This document shows, piece after piece, positions 19,903-33,968 of a DNA stretch of 64,000 bases. Positions within the stretch are counted from its first letter, which is position 1, and each line of letters opens with the position of its first letter. The stretch is from Lamellibrachia columna (lineage: Eukaryota > Annelida > Polychaeta > Sabellida > Siboglinidae): contig OY759273.1 of NCBI GenBank assembly GCA_963662155.1, forward strand, positions 841,493 through 905,492, in the 5' to 3' direction. Below the pieces are notes generated by a model. The model was not told the origin of the DNA, made no database searches, and saw only the letters and a program-made list of their open reading frames with translations. The position numbers were made by a program, and so were the translations under genes.

Positions 19903-21359
19903 ACATCCCAGTGCCAGTAGCGTGTCTGCCACACTAGAAACATCCCAGTGCCAGTAGCGTGTCTGTCACACAAGAAACATCCCTGTGCCAGTAGCGTGTC
20001 TGTCACGCTTGAAACATCCCAGTGCCAATAGCGTGTCTATCACAATAGAAACATCCCAGTGCCAGTAGCGTGTCTGTCACACAAGAAACATCCCAGTGCC
20101 AGTAGCGTGTCTGTCACACTAGAAACACCCCAGTGCCAGTAGCGTGTCTGTCAAACTAGAAACATCCCAGTGCCAGTAGCGTGTCTGTCACACAAGAAAC
20201 ATCCCAGTGCCAGTAGCGTGTCTGTCACACTAGAAACATCCCAGTGCCAGTAGCGTGTCTGTCACACTAGAAACATCCCAGAGCCAGTAGCGTGTCTGTC
20301 ACACAAGAAACATCCCAGTGCCAGTAGCGTGTCTGTCGCACAAGAAACATCCCAGTGCCAGTAGCGTGTCTGTCACACTAGAAAAATCCCAGTCCTAGTA
20401 GCGTGTCTGTCACACTAAAAAAATTCCCAGTACTATTAGCGTGTCTGCACACTAGAAACATCCAAGTGCTAGTAGCGTGTCTGTCACACTAGAAACATCC
20501 CAGTGCTAGTAACGTGTCTGTAAAACTAGAAACATCCCAGTGCTAGTAGCGTGTCTGTCACACTAAAAACATCCCAGTGTTATTAGCGTGTCTGCACACT
20601 AGAAACATCCCAGTGCTAGTAGCGAGTCTGTCACACTAGAAACATCCCAATGCTATTAGCGTGTATGTCAAACTAGAAACATGCCAGTGCCAGTGGCGTG
20701 TCTGTTACATTAGAAACATCCCAGAACGAGTAGCGTGTCTGTCACACTAGAAATATCCAAGTGCCAGTAGCGTGTCTGTAAAATTAGAAACATCCCAGTG
20801 CCAGTAGCGTGTCTGTCACACTAGAAACATCCAAGTGCCAGTAGCGTGTCTGTCACACTAGAAAAATCCCAGTACTAGTAGAGTGTATGTCATACTACAA
20901 ACATCCCAATGGTATTAGCGTGTCTCTCATACTAGAAGCATCCCAGTGCTAGTAGCGAGTCTGTCACACTAGAAACATCCCAGTGCTAGTAGCGTGTCTG
21001 TCATACTAGAAGCATCCCAGTGCCAGTAGCGCGTCTGTCACACTAGAAACATCCAAGTTCTAGTAGCGTGTCTGTCACACTAGAAGCATCCCAGTGCCAG
21101 TAGCGTGTCTGTCACACTAGAAACATCCCAGTGCCATTAGCGTGTCTGTCACACTAGAAACATCCAAGTTCTAGTAGCGTGTCTGTCACACTAGAAACAT
21201 CCCAGTGCTAGCAGCGTGTATGTCACACTAGAAATATCCCAGTGCTAGCAGCGTGTCTGTCACACTACAAATATCCCAGTGCTATTAGCGTGTCTGTCAC
21301 ACTAGAAACATCCCAGTGCCAGTAGCGTGTCTGTCACACTAGAAACATCCCAGTGCCAG

Positions 21360-23400
21360 TAGCGTGTCTTTCACACTAGAAACATCCCAGTGATAGCAGC
21401 GTGTCTGTCACACTACAAACATCCCAGTGCTATTAACGTGTCTGTCACACTAGAAGCATCCCAGTGCTAGTAACGTGTCTGTTACACTAGAAAAATCCCA
21501 GTGCTAGTAGCGTGTCTGACACACTACAAACATCCCAGTGCTATTAGCGTGTTTGTCACTCTAGAAGCATCCCAGTGCTAGTAGCGTGTCTAGAAGCATC
21601 CCAGTGCTAGTAGCGTGTCTGTCACACTACAAACATCCCAGTGCTATTAGCGTGTCTGTCACACAAGAAACATCCCAGTGCCAGTAGCGTGTCTGTCACA
21701 CAAGAAAAATCCCAGTGCAAGTAGCGTGTCTGTCACACTATAAACATCCCTGTGCTATTAGCGTATCTGTCACACAAGAAACATCCCAGTGCCAGTAGCG
21801 TGTCTGTCACACTACAAACATCCCAGTGTTATCAGCGTGTCTGTCACACAAGAAACATCCCAGTGCTATTAGCGTGTCTGTCACACAAGACACACCCCAG
21901 TGCTAGTAGCGTGTCTGTCACACTAGAAGCATCCCAGTGCCAGTAGCGTGTCTGTCACACTAGAAACATCGCAGTGCCAGTAGCGTGTCTGTCACAATAC
22001 AAACATCCCAGTGCTATTAGCGTGTCTGCACACTAGAAATATCCCAGTGCTAGTAGCGTGTCTGTAACACTAGAAATACCCCAGTGCCAGTAGCGTGTCT
22101 GTCACACTAGAAACATCCCAGTGCTAGCAGCGTGTCTGTCACACTACAAACATCCCAGTGCTATTAGCGTGTCTGTCACACTAGAAGCATCCCAGTGCTA
22201 GTAACGTGTCTGCTACACTAGATAAATCCAAGAGCTAGTAGCGTGTCTGACACACTACAAACATCCCAGTGCTATTAGCGTGTTTGTCACTCTAGAAGCA
22301 TCACAGTGCTAGTAGCGTGTCTGTCACACTACAAACATCCCAGTGCCAGTAACGTGTCTGTAAAACTACAAAAATCCCAGAGCTAGTATCGTGTCTGTCA
22401 CACTACAAACATCCCACTGCTATTAGCGTGTCTGCACACTAGAAACATCCCAGTGCCAGTAGCGTGGTTGTCACACTACAAACATCCCAGTGCTAGTAGC
22501 GAGTCTGTCACACTAGAAATATCCCAATGCTAATAGCGTGCCTGTCACACTAGAAACATCCCAGTTATAGTAGCGTGTATGTCAAACTAGAAACATGCCA
22601 GTGCCAGTAGCGTGTCTGTCACAATAGAAACATCCCAGTGCTAGTAGCGAGTCTGTCACACTAGAAACATCCCAGAACAAGCAGCGTGTCTGTCAAACTA
22701 GAAATATCCAAGTGCCAGTACCGTGTCTGTAAAATTAGAAACATCCCAGTGCCAGTAGCGTGTCTGTCACTCTAGAAGCATCCCAGTGCCAGTAGCGTGT
22801 CTTTCACACTAGAAACATCCCAGTGCTAGCAGCGTGTCTGTCACACTACAAACATCCCAGTGCTATTAACGTGTCTGTCACACTAGAAGCATCCCAGTGC
22901 TAGTAACGTGTCTGACACACTACAAACATCCCTGTGCTATTAGCGTGTTTGTCACTCTAGAAGCATCCCAGTGCTAGTAGCGTGTCTAGAAGCATCCCAG
23001 TGCTAGTAGCGTGTCTGTCACACTACAAACATCCCAGTGCTATTAGCGTGTCTGTCACACAAGAAACATCCCAGTGCCAGTAGCGTGTCTGTCACACTAG
23101 AAAAATCCCAGTGCAAGTAGCGTGTCTGTCACACTATAAACATCCCAGTGCTATTAGCGTGTCTGTCACACAAGAAACATCCCAGTGCCAGTAGCGTGTC
23201 TGTCACACTACAAACATCCCAGTGTTATCAGCGTGTCTGTCACACAAGAAACATCCCAGTGCTATTAGCGTGTCTTTCACACAAGACACACCCCAGTGCT
23301 AGTAGCGTGTCTGTCACACTAGAAGAATCCCAGTGCCAGTAGCGTGTCTGTCACACTAGAAACATCGCAGTGCCAGTAGCGTGTCTGTCACAATACAAAC
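21360..23400. repeat. Higher-order satellite duplication, about 1.4 kb offset
   Basis: The run around 21370-21990 recurs at about 22801-23390. Shared private changes include CACACAAGACACACCCC and the monomer truncated to GCGTGTCTAGAAGCATCC (near 21587 and 22981). The offset shrinks from about 1433 to 1396 bp, consistent with gain or loss of single monomers. Confidence 0.85.
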
Positions 23401-26400
23401 ATCCCAGTGCTATTAGCGTGTCTGCACACTAGAAACATCCCAGTGCTAGTAGCGTGTCTGTCACCCTAGAAACATCCCAGTGCTATTAGCGGGTCTGTCA
23501 CACTAGAAACATCCCAGTGCCAGTAGCGTGTCTGTCACACTAGAAATACCCCAGTGCCAGTAGCGTGTCTGTCACACTAGAAACATCCCAGTTCCTGTAG
23601 CGTGTCTGTCACACAAGAAACATCCCAGTGCCAGTAGCGCGACTGTCACACTAGAAACATCCCAGTGCCAGTAGCGTGTCTGTCACACAAGAAAAATCCC
23701 AGTGCCAGTAGCGTGTCTGCCAAACTAAAAACATCCCAGTGCTAGTAGCGTGTCTGTCACACAAGAAACATCCCAGTGCCAGTAGCGTGTCTGTCACACA
23801 AGAAACATCCCAGTGCCAGAAGCGTGTCTGTCACACAAGAAACATCACAGTGCCAGTGGCGTGTCTGTCACACTAGAAATACCCCAGTGCTAGTAGCGTG
23901 TCTGCCACACTAGAAACATCTCAGTGCCAGTAGCGTGTCTGTCACACAAGAAACATCCCTGTGCCAGTAGCGTGTCTGTCACGCTTGAAATATCCCAGTG
24001 CCAATAGCGTGTCTATCACAATAGATACATCCCAGTGCCAGTAGCGTGTCTGTCACACAAGAAACATCCCAGTGCCAGTAGCGTCTCTGTCACACTAGAA
24101 ACACCCCAGTGCCAGTAGCGTGTCTGTCACACTAGAAACATCCCTGTGCCAGTAGCGTGTCTGTCACACAAGAAACATCCCAGTGCCAGTAGCGTGTCTG
24201 TCACACTAGAAACATCCCAGTGCCAGTAGCGTGTCTGTCACACTAGACACATCCCAGAGCCAGTAGCGTGTCTGTCACACAAGAAACATCCCAGTGCCAG
24301 TAGCGTGTCTATCGCACAAGAAACATCCCAGTGCCAGTAGCGTGTCTGTCACACTAGAAAAATCCCAGTGCTAGTAGCGTGTCTGTCACACTAAAAAAAT
24401 TCCCAGTGCTATTAGCGTGTCTGCACACTAGAAACATCCCAGTGCTAGTAGCGTGTCTGTCACACTAGAAACATCCCAGTGCTAGTAGCGTGTCTGTCAC
24501 ACTACAAACATCCCAGTGCTATTAGCGTGTCTGTCACACTAGAAGCATCCCAGTGCCAGTAGCGTGTCTGTCACACAAGAAACATCCCAGTGCCAGTAGC
24601 GTGTCTGTCACACTAGAAACATCCCATTGCCAGTAGCGTGTCTGTCACACAAGAAATATCCCAGTGCCAGTAGCGTGTTTGTCACACAAGAAACATCCCA
24701 GTGCTAGTAGCGATTCTGTCACACAAGAAACATCCCAGTGCCAGTAGCGTGTGTGTCACACAAGAAACATCCCAGTGCCAGTAGCGTGTCTATAACACTA
24801 GAAATATCCCAGTGCTAGTAGCGATTATTTCGTACAACAAACATCCCTGTGCCAGAAGTGTGTCTGTCACACAAGAAACATCCCAGTGAAAGTAGCGTGT
24901 CTGTCACACAAGAAACATCCCAGTGCCAGTAGCGTGTCTGTCACACAAGAAACATCCCAGTGCCAGTAGCGTGTCTGTCAAACTATAAACATCCCAGTGC
25001 CAGTAGCCTGTCTGTCACACAAGAAACATCCCAGTGCCAGTAGCGTGTTTGTCACACAAGAAACATCCCTGTGCCAGTAGCGTGACTGTAAAACTAGAAA
25101 AATCCCAGTGCTAGTATCGTGTCTGTCACACTACAAACATCCCAGTGCTATTAGCGTGTCTGCACACTAGAAATATCCCAGTGCCAGTAGCCTGTCTGTC
25201 ACACAAGAAACATCCCAGTGCTAGTAGCGTGTCTGTCACACTTGAAACATCCCAGAGCTAGTAGCGTGTCTGTCACACTAGAAACATCCCAGTGCAAGTA
25301 GCGTGTCTGTCATACTAGAAACATCCCAGTGCCAATAGCGTGTCTGTCACACTAGAAACATCCAAGTGCCAGTAGCGTGTCTGTCACATTAGAAAAATCC
25401 AAGTGCCTGTAGCGTGTCTGTCACACAAGAAACATCCCAGTGCCAGTAGCGTGTCTGTCAAACTAGAAACATCCCCGTGCCAGTAGCGTGTCTGTCACAC
25501 TAGAAACATCCCAGTGCCTGTAGCGTGTCTGTCACAATAGAAAAATCCCAGTGCTAGTAGCGTGTCTGTCACACTACAAACATCCGAGTGTTATTAGCGT
25601 GTCTGTCACACTAGAAGCATCCCAGTGCCATTAGCGTGTCTGTCACACAAGAAACATCCCAGTGCCAGTAGCGTGTCTGTCACACTAGAAACATCCCAGT
25701 GCCAGTAGCGTGTCTTTCACACAAGAAACATCCCAGTGCCAGTAGCGTGTCTGCCACACTAGAAACATCCCAGTTCTAGTAGCGTGTCTGTCACACTACA
25801 AACATCCCAGTGCTATTAGCGTGTCTTTCACACTAGAAACATCCCAGTGCCAGTAACGTGTCTGTCACACTAGAAACATCCAAGTGCCAGTAGCGCGTCT
25901 GTCACACTAGAAAAATCCCAGTGCTAGTAGCGTGTTTGTCACACTACAAACATCCCAGTGCTATTAGCGTGTCTGTCACACTAGAAGCATCCCAATGCCA
26001 GTAGCGTGTCTGTCACACAAGAAACATCCCAGTGCTTGTAGCGTGTCTGTCAAACTAGAAACATCCAAGTGCCAGTAGCGTGTCTGTCACACAAGAAACA
26101 TCCCAGTGCCAGTAGCGTGTTTGTTACACAAGAAACATCCCAGTGCCAGTAGCGTGTCTGTAAAACTAGAAAAATCCCAGTGCTAGTATCGTGTCTGTCA
26201 CACTACAAATATCCCAGTGCTATTAGCGTGTCTGCACACTAGAAACATCCCAGTGCCAGTAGCGTGTCTGTCACACTACAAATATCCGAGTGCTATTAGC
26301 GTGTCTGTCACACTAGAAGCATCCCAGTGCCAGTAGCGTGTCTGTCACACAAGAAACATCCCAGTGCCAGTAGCGTGTCTGTCGCACTAGAAACATCCCA

Positions 26401-26979
26401 GTGCCAGTAGCGTGTCTTTCACACAAGAAACATCCCAGTGCCAGTAGCGTGTCTGCCACACTAGAAACATCCCAGCGCTAGTAGCGTGTCTGTCACACTA
26501 TAAACATCCCAGTGCTATTAGCGAGTCTGTCACACTAGAAACATCCCAGTGCCAGTAGCGTGTCTGTCACACTAGAAAAATCCCAGTGCCAGTAGTGTGT
26601 CTGTCACACTAGAAAAATCCCAGTGCTAGTAGCGTTTCTGTCACACTATAAACATCCCTGTGCTATTAGCGTGTCTTTCAAACTAGAAGCATCCCAGGGC
26701 CAGTAACGTGTCTGTCACACAAGAAACATCCCAGTGCCAGTAGCGTGTCTGTCACACTAGAAACATCCCAGTGCCAGTAGCGTGTCTGTCACACAAGAAA
26801 CATCCCAGTGCCAGTAGCGTGTCTGTCACACTAGAAACACCCCAGTGCTAGTAGCGTGTCTGCCACACTAGAAACATCCCAGTGCCAGTAGCGTGTCTGT
26901 CACACAAGAAACATCCCAGTGCCAGTAGCGTGTCTGTCACACAAGAAACATCCCAGTGCCAGTAGCGTGTCTATAACAC

Positions 26980-29900
26980 TAGAAATATTCCAGTGCTAGT
27001 AGCGATTATGTCGCACAACAAACATCCCAGTGCCAGTAGCGTGTCTTTCACACTAGAAACATCCCAGTGCCAGTAGCGTGTCTGTCACACAAGAAACATC
27101 CCAGTGCCAGTAGCGTGTCTGTAACACTAGACAAATCCCAGTGCCAGTAGCGTGTCTGTCACACTAGAAACATCCCAGTACTAGTAGCTTGTCTGTCACA
27201 CTAGAAACATGCAAGTGCCAGTAGCGTGTCTGTAACACAAGAAACATCCCAGTGCCAGTAGCGTGTTTGTCACACAAGAAACATCCCAGTGCCAGTAGCG
27301 TGTCTGTAAAACCAGATAAATCCCAGTGCTAGTATCGTGTCTGTCACACTACAAATATCCCAGTGCTATTAGCGTGTCTGCACACTAGAAACATCCCAGT
27401 GCCAGTAGCGTGTCTGTCACACTACAAATATCCGAGTGCTATTAGCGTGTCTGTCACACTAGAAGCATCCCAGTGCCAGTAGCGTGTCTGTCACACAAGA
27501 AACATCCCAGTGCCAGTAGCGTGTCTGTCACACTAGAAACATCCCAGTGCCAGTAGCGTGTCTTTCACACAAGAAACATCCCAGTGCCAGTAGCGTGTCT
27601 GCCACACTAGAAACATCCCAGCGCTAGTAGCGTGTCTGTCACACTACAAACATCCCAGTGCTATTAGCGAGTCTGTCACACTAGAAACATCCCAGTGCCA
27701 GTAGCGTGTCTGTCACACTAGAAACATCCCAGTGCCAGTAGTGTGTCTGTCACACTAGAAAAATCCCAGTGCTAGTAGCGTGTCTGTCACACTATAAACA
27801 TCCTAGTGCTATTAGCGTGTCTTTCAAACTAGAAGCATCCCAGTGCCAGTAACGTGTCTGTCACACAAGAAACATCCCAGTGCCAGTAGCGTGTCTGTCA
27901 CACTAGAAACATCCCAGTGCCAGTAGCGTGTCTGTCACACAAGAAACATCCCAGTGCCAGTAGCGTGTCTGTCACACAAGAAACATCCCAGTGCCAGTAG
28001 TGTGTCTGTCACACTAGAAACACCCCAGTGCTAGTAGCGTGTCTGCCACACTAGAAACATCCCAGTGCCAGTAGCGTGTCTGTCACACAAGAAACATCCC
28101 AGTGCCAGTAGCGTGTCTGTCACACAAGAAACATCCCAGTGCCAGTAGCGTGTCTATAACACTAGAAATATTCCAGTGCTAGTAGCGATTATGTCGCACA
28201 ACAAACATCCTAGTGCCAGTAGCGTGTCTGTCACACTAGAAACATCCCAGTGCCAGTAGCGTGTCTGTCACACAAGAAACATCCCAGTGCCAGTAGCGTG
28301 TCTGTAACACTAGACAAATCCCAGTGCCAGTAGCGTGTCTGTCACACTAGAAACATCCCAGTACTAGTAGCTTGTCTGTCACACTAGAAACATGCAAGTG
28401 CCAGTAGCGTGTCTGTAACACTAGAAACATCCCAGTGCCAGTAGCGTGTCTGTCACACTAGAAATATCCCAGTGTTAGTAGCGTTTCTGTCACAAAAGAA
28501 ACATCCCAGTGCCAGTAGCGTGTTTGTCACACTAGAAGCATCCCAGTGGCAGTAGCGTGTCTGTCACACTAGAAACATCCAAGTTATTGTAGCGTGTCTG
28601 TCACACTAGACAAATCCCAGTGCTATTAGAGAGTCTGCACACTAGAAACATCCCAGTGCTAGTAGCGTGTCTGTCACACAAGAAACATCCCAGTTCTTGT
28701 AGCGTGTCTGTCACACTAGAAGCATCCCAGTGACAGTAGCGTGTCTTTCACACTAGAAACATTCCAGTGCTAGCAGCGTGTCTGTCACACTACAAACATC
28801 CCAGTGCTATTAGCGGGTCTTTCACACTAGAAGCATCCCAGTGCTAGTAACGTGTCTGTCACACTACAAACATCGCAGTTCCAGTAACGTGTCTGTAAAA
28901 CTAGAAAAATCCCAGTGCTAGTATCGTGTCTGTCACACTACAAACATCCCAGTGCTATTAGCGTGTCTGCTCACTAGAAACATCCCAGTGCCAGTAGCCT
29001 GTCTGTCACACAAGAAACATCCCAGTGCTAGTAGCGTGTCTGTCACACTTGAAACATCCCAGAGCTAGTAGCGTGTCTGTCACACATGAAACATCCCAGT
29101 GCCAGTAGGGTGTCTGTCATACTACAAAAATCACAGTTCCAATAGCGTGTCTGTCACACTAGAAACATCACAGTGCCTGTAGCGTGTCTGACACATTAGA
29201 AAAATCCCAGTGCCTGTAGCGTGTCTGTCACACAAGAAACATCCCAGTGCCAATAGCATGTCAGTCATATTAGAAAAATACCCGTGCCAGTAGCGTGTCT
29301 GTCACACTAGAAACATCCCAGTGCCTTTAGCGTGTCTGTCACACTAGAAAAATCCCAGTGCTAGTAGCGTGTCTGTCACACTACAAACATCCCAGTGCTA
29401 TTAGCGTGTCTGTCACACTAGAAGCATCCCAGTGCCAGTAGCTTGTCTGTCACACAAGAAACATCCCAGTGCCAGTAGCGTGTCTGTCACAATAGAAACA
29501 TCCAAGTGCCAGTAGCGTGTCTGTCACACTAGAAAAATCCCAGTGCTAGTAGCGTGTTTGTCACACTACAAACATCCCAGTGCTATTAGCGTGTCTGTCA
29601 CACTAGAAGAATCCCAATGCCAGTAGCGTGTCTGTCACACAAGAAACATCCCAGTGCTTGTAGCGTGTCTGTCAAACTAGAAACATCCAAGTGCCAGTAG
29701 CGTGTCTGTCACACAAGAAACATCCCAGTGCCAGTAGCGTGTTTGTCACACAAGAAACATCCCAGTGCCAGTAGCGTTTCTGTAAAACCAGATAAATCCC
29801 AGTGCTAGTATCGTGTCTGTCACACTACAAATATCCCAGTGCTATTAGCGTGTCTGCACACTAGAAACATCCCAGTGCCAGTAGCGTGTCTGTCACAGTA

Positions 29901-31000
29901 CAAATATCCGAGTGCTATTAGCGTGTCTGTCACACTAGAAGCATCCCAGTGCCAGTAGCGTGTCTGTCACACAAGAAACATCCCAGTGCCAGTAGCGTGT
30001 CTGTCACACTAGAAACATCCCAGTGCCAGTAGCGTGTCTTTCACACAAGAAACATCCCAGTGCCAGTAGCGTGTCTGCCACACTAGAAACATCCCAGCGC
30101 TAGTAGCGTGTCTGTCTCACTACAAACATCCCAGTGCTATTAGCGAGTCTGTCACACTAGAAACATCCCAGTGCCAGTAGCGTGTCTGTCACACTAGAAA
30201 CATCCCAGTGCCAGTAGTGTGTCTGTCACACTAGAAAAATCCCAGTGCTAGTAGCGTGTCTGTCACACTATAAACATCCTAGTGCTATTAGCGTGTCTTT
30301 CAAACTAGAAGCATCCCAGTGCCAGTAACGTGTCTGTCACACAAGAAACATCCCAGTGCCAGTAGCGTGTCTGTCACACTAGAAACATCCCAGTGCCAGT
30401 AGCGTGTCTGTCACACAAGAAACATCCCAGTGCCAGTAGCGTGTCTGTCACACAAGAAACATCCCAGTGCCAGTAGCGTGTCTGTCACACTAGAAACACC
30501 CCAGTGCTAGTAGCGTGTCTGCCACACTAGAAAAATCCCAGTGCCAGTAGCGTGTCTGTCACACAAGAAACATCCCAGTGCCAGTAGCGTGTCTGTCACA
30601 CAAGAAACATCCCAGTGCCAGTAGCGTGTCTATAACACTAGAAATATTCCAGTGCTAGTAGCGATTATGTCGCACAACAAACATCCCAGTGCCAGTAGCG
30701 TGTCTGTCACACTAGAAACATCCCAGTGCCAGTAGCGTGTCTGTCACACAAGAAACATCCCAGTGCCAGTAGCGTGTCTGTAACACTAGACAAATCCCAG
30801 TGCCAGTAGCGTGTCTGTCACACTAGAAACATCCCAGTGCCAGTAGCGTGTCTGTCACACAAGAAACATCCCAGTGCAAGTAGCGTGTCTGTCACACTAG
30901 AAACATGCCAGTGCCAGTAGCATGTCTGTCACACTAGAAACATGCCAGTGCCAGTAGCGTGTCTGTCACACTAGAAACATCCCAGTACTAGTAGCTTGTC
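26980..31000. repeat. Higher-order satellite blocks marked by AGCGATTATGTCGCAC
   Basis: A rare monomer containing AGCGATTATGTCGCAC appears at about 27000, 28183 and 30660 with the same neighbours on both sides, so three related blocks are spaced about 1.18 and 2.48 kb apart. More diverged relatives of the marker occur near 24821 and 32361. Confidence 0.85.
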
Positions 31001-33968
31001 TGTCACACTAGAAACATGCAAGTGCCAGTAGCGTGTCTGTAACACTAGAAACATCCCAGTGCCAGTAGCGTGTCTGTCACACTAGAAAAATCCCAGTGTT
31101 AGTAGCGTGTTAGTCACACTACAAACATCCCAGTGCTATTAGCGTTTCTGTCACAAAAGAAACATCCCAGTGCCAGTAGCGTGTTTGTCACACTAGAAGC
31201 ATCCCAGTGGCAGTAGCGTGTCTGTCACACTAGAAACATCCAAGTTCTTGTAGCGTGTCTGTCACACTAGACAAATCCCAGTGCTATTAGCGAGTCTGCA
31301 CACTAGAAACATCCCAGTGCTAGTAGCGTGTCTGTCACACAAGAAACATCCCAGTGCTTGTAGCGTGTCTGTCACACTAGAAGCATCCCAGTGACAGTAG
31401 CGTGTCTTTCACACTAGAAAAATTCCAGTGCTAGCAGCGTGTCTGTCACACTACAAACATCCCAGTGCTATTAGCGGGTCTTTCACACTAGAAGCATCCC
31501 AGAGCTAGTAACGTGTCTGTCACACTACAAACATCGCAGTTCCAGTAACGTGTCTGTAAAACTAGAAAAATCCCAGTGCTAGTATCGTGTCTGTCACACT
31601 ACAAACATCCCAGTGCTATTAGCGTGTCTGCTCACTAGAAACATCCCAGTGCCAGTAGCCTGTCTGTCACACAAGAAACATCCCAGTGCTAGTAGCGTGT
31701 CTGTCACACTTGAAACATCCCAGAGCTAGTAGCGTGTCTGTCACACATGAAACATCCCAGTGCCAGTAGAGTGTCTGTCATACTACCAAAATCACAGTTC
31801 CAATAGCGTGTCTGTCACACTAGAAACATCCCAGTGCATGTAGCGTGTCTGTCACATTAGAAAAATCCCAGTGCCTGTAGCGTGTCTGTCACACAAGAAA
31901 CATCCCAGTGCCAATAGCATGTCAGTCACATTAGAAATATACCCGTGCCAGTAGCGTGTCTGTCACACTAGAAACATCCCAGTGCCTTTAGCGTGTCTGT
32001 CACACTGGAAAAATCCCAGTGCTAGTAGCGTGTCTGTCACACTACAAACATCCCAGTGCTATTAGCGTTTCTGTCACACTAGAAGCATCCCAGTGCCAGT
32101 AGCTTGTCTGTCACACAAGAAACATCCCAGTGCCAGTAGCGTGTCTGTCACAATAGAAACATCCCAGTGCCAGTAGCTTGTCTGTCACACAAGAAACATT
32201 CCAGTACCAGTAGCGTGTCTGTCACATAAGAAATATCCCAGTGCTAGTAGCGATTCTGTAACACAAGAAACATCCAAGTGCCAGTAGCGTGTCTGTCACA
32301 CAAGAAACATCCCAGTGCCAGTAGCGTGTCTATAACACTAGAAATATCCCAGTTCTAGTAGCGATTATGTCGCACAAGAAACATCCCAGTGCCAGTAGCG
32401 TGTCTGTCACACAAGAAACATCCCAGTGCCAGTAGCATGTCTGTCACACTAGAAACATCCCAGTGCCAGTAGCGTGTCTGTCACACAAGAAAAACCCCTG
32501 TGCTAGTAGCGTGTCTGTAACACTAGAAACATCCCATTGCCAGTAGCGTGTCTGTCACAAAAGAAACATCCCAGTGTCAGTAGCGTGTCTGTAACACTAG
32601 AAACATCCCAGTGCCAGTAACATGTCTGTCACACAAGAAACATCCCAGTGCCAGTAGCGTGTCTGTCACACAAGAAACATCCCAGTACCAGTAGCTTGTC
32701 TGTCACTCTAGAAACATGCAAGTGCCTGTAGCGTGTCTGTCACACTAGAAACATGCCAGTGCTAGTAGCGTGTCTGTCACACTAGAAACATCCCAGTGCT
32801 AGTAGCGTGTCTGTCACACTAGAAACATGCCAGTGCCAGTAGCGTGTCTGTAACACTAGAAACATCCCAGTGCCAGTAGCGTGTCTGCCACACTAGAAAC
32901 ATCCCAGTGCCAGTAGCGTGTCTGTCACACAAGAAACATCCCAGTACCAGTAGCTTGTCTGTCACTCTAGAAACATGCAAGTGCCAGTAGCGTGTCTGTC
33001 ACACTAGAAACATGCCAGTGCTAGTAGCGTGTCTTTCACACTACAAACATCCCAGTGCTATTAGCGTGTCTGTCACACTAGAAACATCCCAGTGCCAGTA
33101 GCGTGTCTGTCACACTAGAAGCATCCCAGTGCCAGTAGCGTGTCTGTCACACTAGAAACTTCCAAGTCCTAGTAGCGTGTCTGTCACACTAGAAACACCC
33201 CAGTGCTAGTAGCGTGTCTGCCACACTAGAAACATCCCAGTGCCAGCAGCGTGTCTGTCACACAAGAAACATCCCAGTGCAAGTAGCGTGTCTGTCACAC
33301 AAGAAACATCACAGTGACAGTAGCGTGTCTGCCACACTAAATAAATCCCAGTGCTAGTAGCGTGTCTGTCACACTACAAACATTCCAGTGCTATTAGCGA
33401 GTCTGTCACACTAGAAACATCCCAGTGCCAGCAGCGCGTCTGTCACACTAGAAACATCCCAGTGCCAGTAGCGTGTCTGCCACACTAGAAAAATCCCAGT
33501 GCTAGTAGCGTGTCTGTCACACTACAAACATCCCAGTGCTATTAGCGTGTATGTCAAACTAGAAGCATCCCAGTGCCAGTAGGGTGTCTGTCACCCAAGA
33601 AACATCCCAGTGCCAGTAGGGTGTATGTCACACTAGAAACATCCCAGTGCCAGTAGCGTGTCTGTCACACAAGAAACATCCCAGCGCCAGTAGCATGTGT
33701 GTCACACAAGAAACATCCAAGTGCCAGTAGCGTGTCTGTCACACTAGAAACAACCCAGTGCTAGTAGCGTGTCTGCCACACTAGAAACACCACAGTGCCA
33801 GTAGCGTGTCTGTCAAACTAGAAACATCCAAGTGCCAGTAGCGTGTCTGTCACACAAGAAACATCGCAGTGCTAGTAGCGTGTCTGTCACACTAGAAAAA
33901 TCCCAGTGCTAGTAGATTGTCTGTCACACTACAAACATCCCAGTGCTAGTATCGTGTCTGTCACAAAA

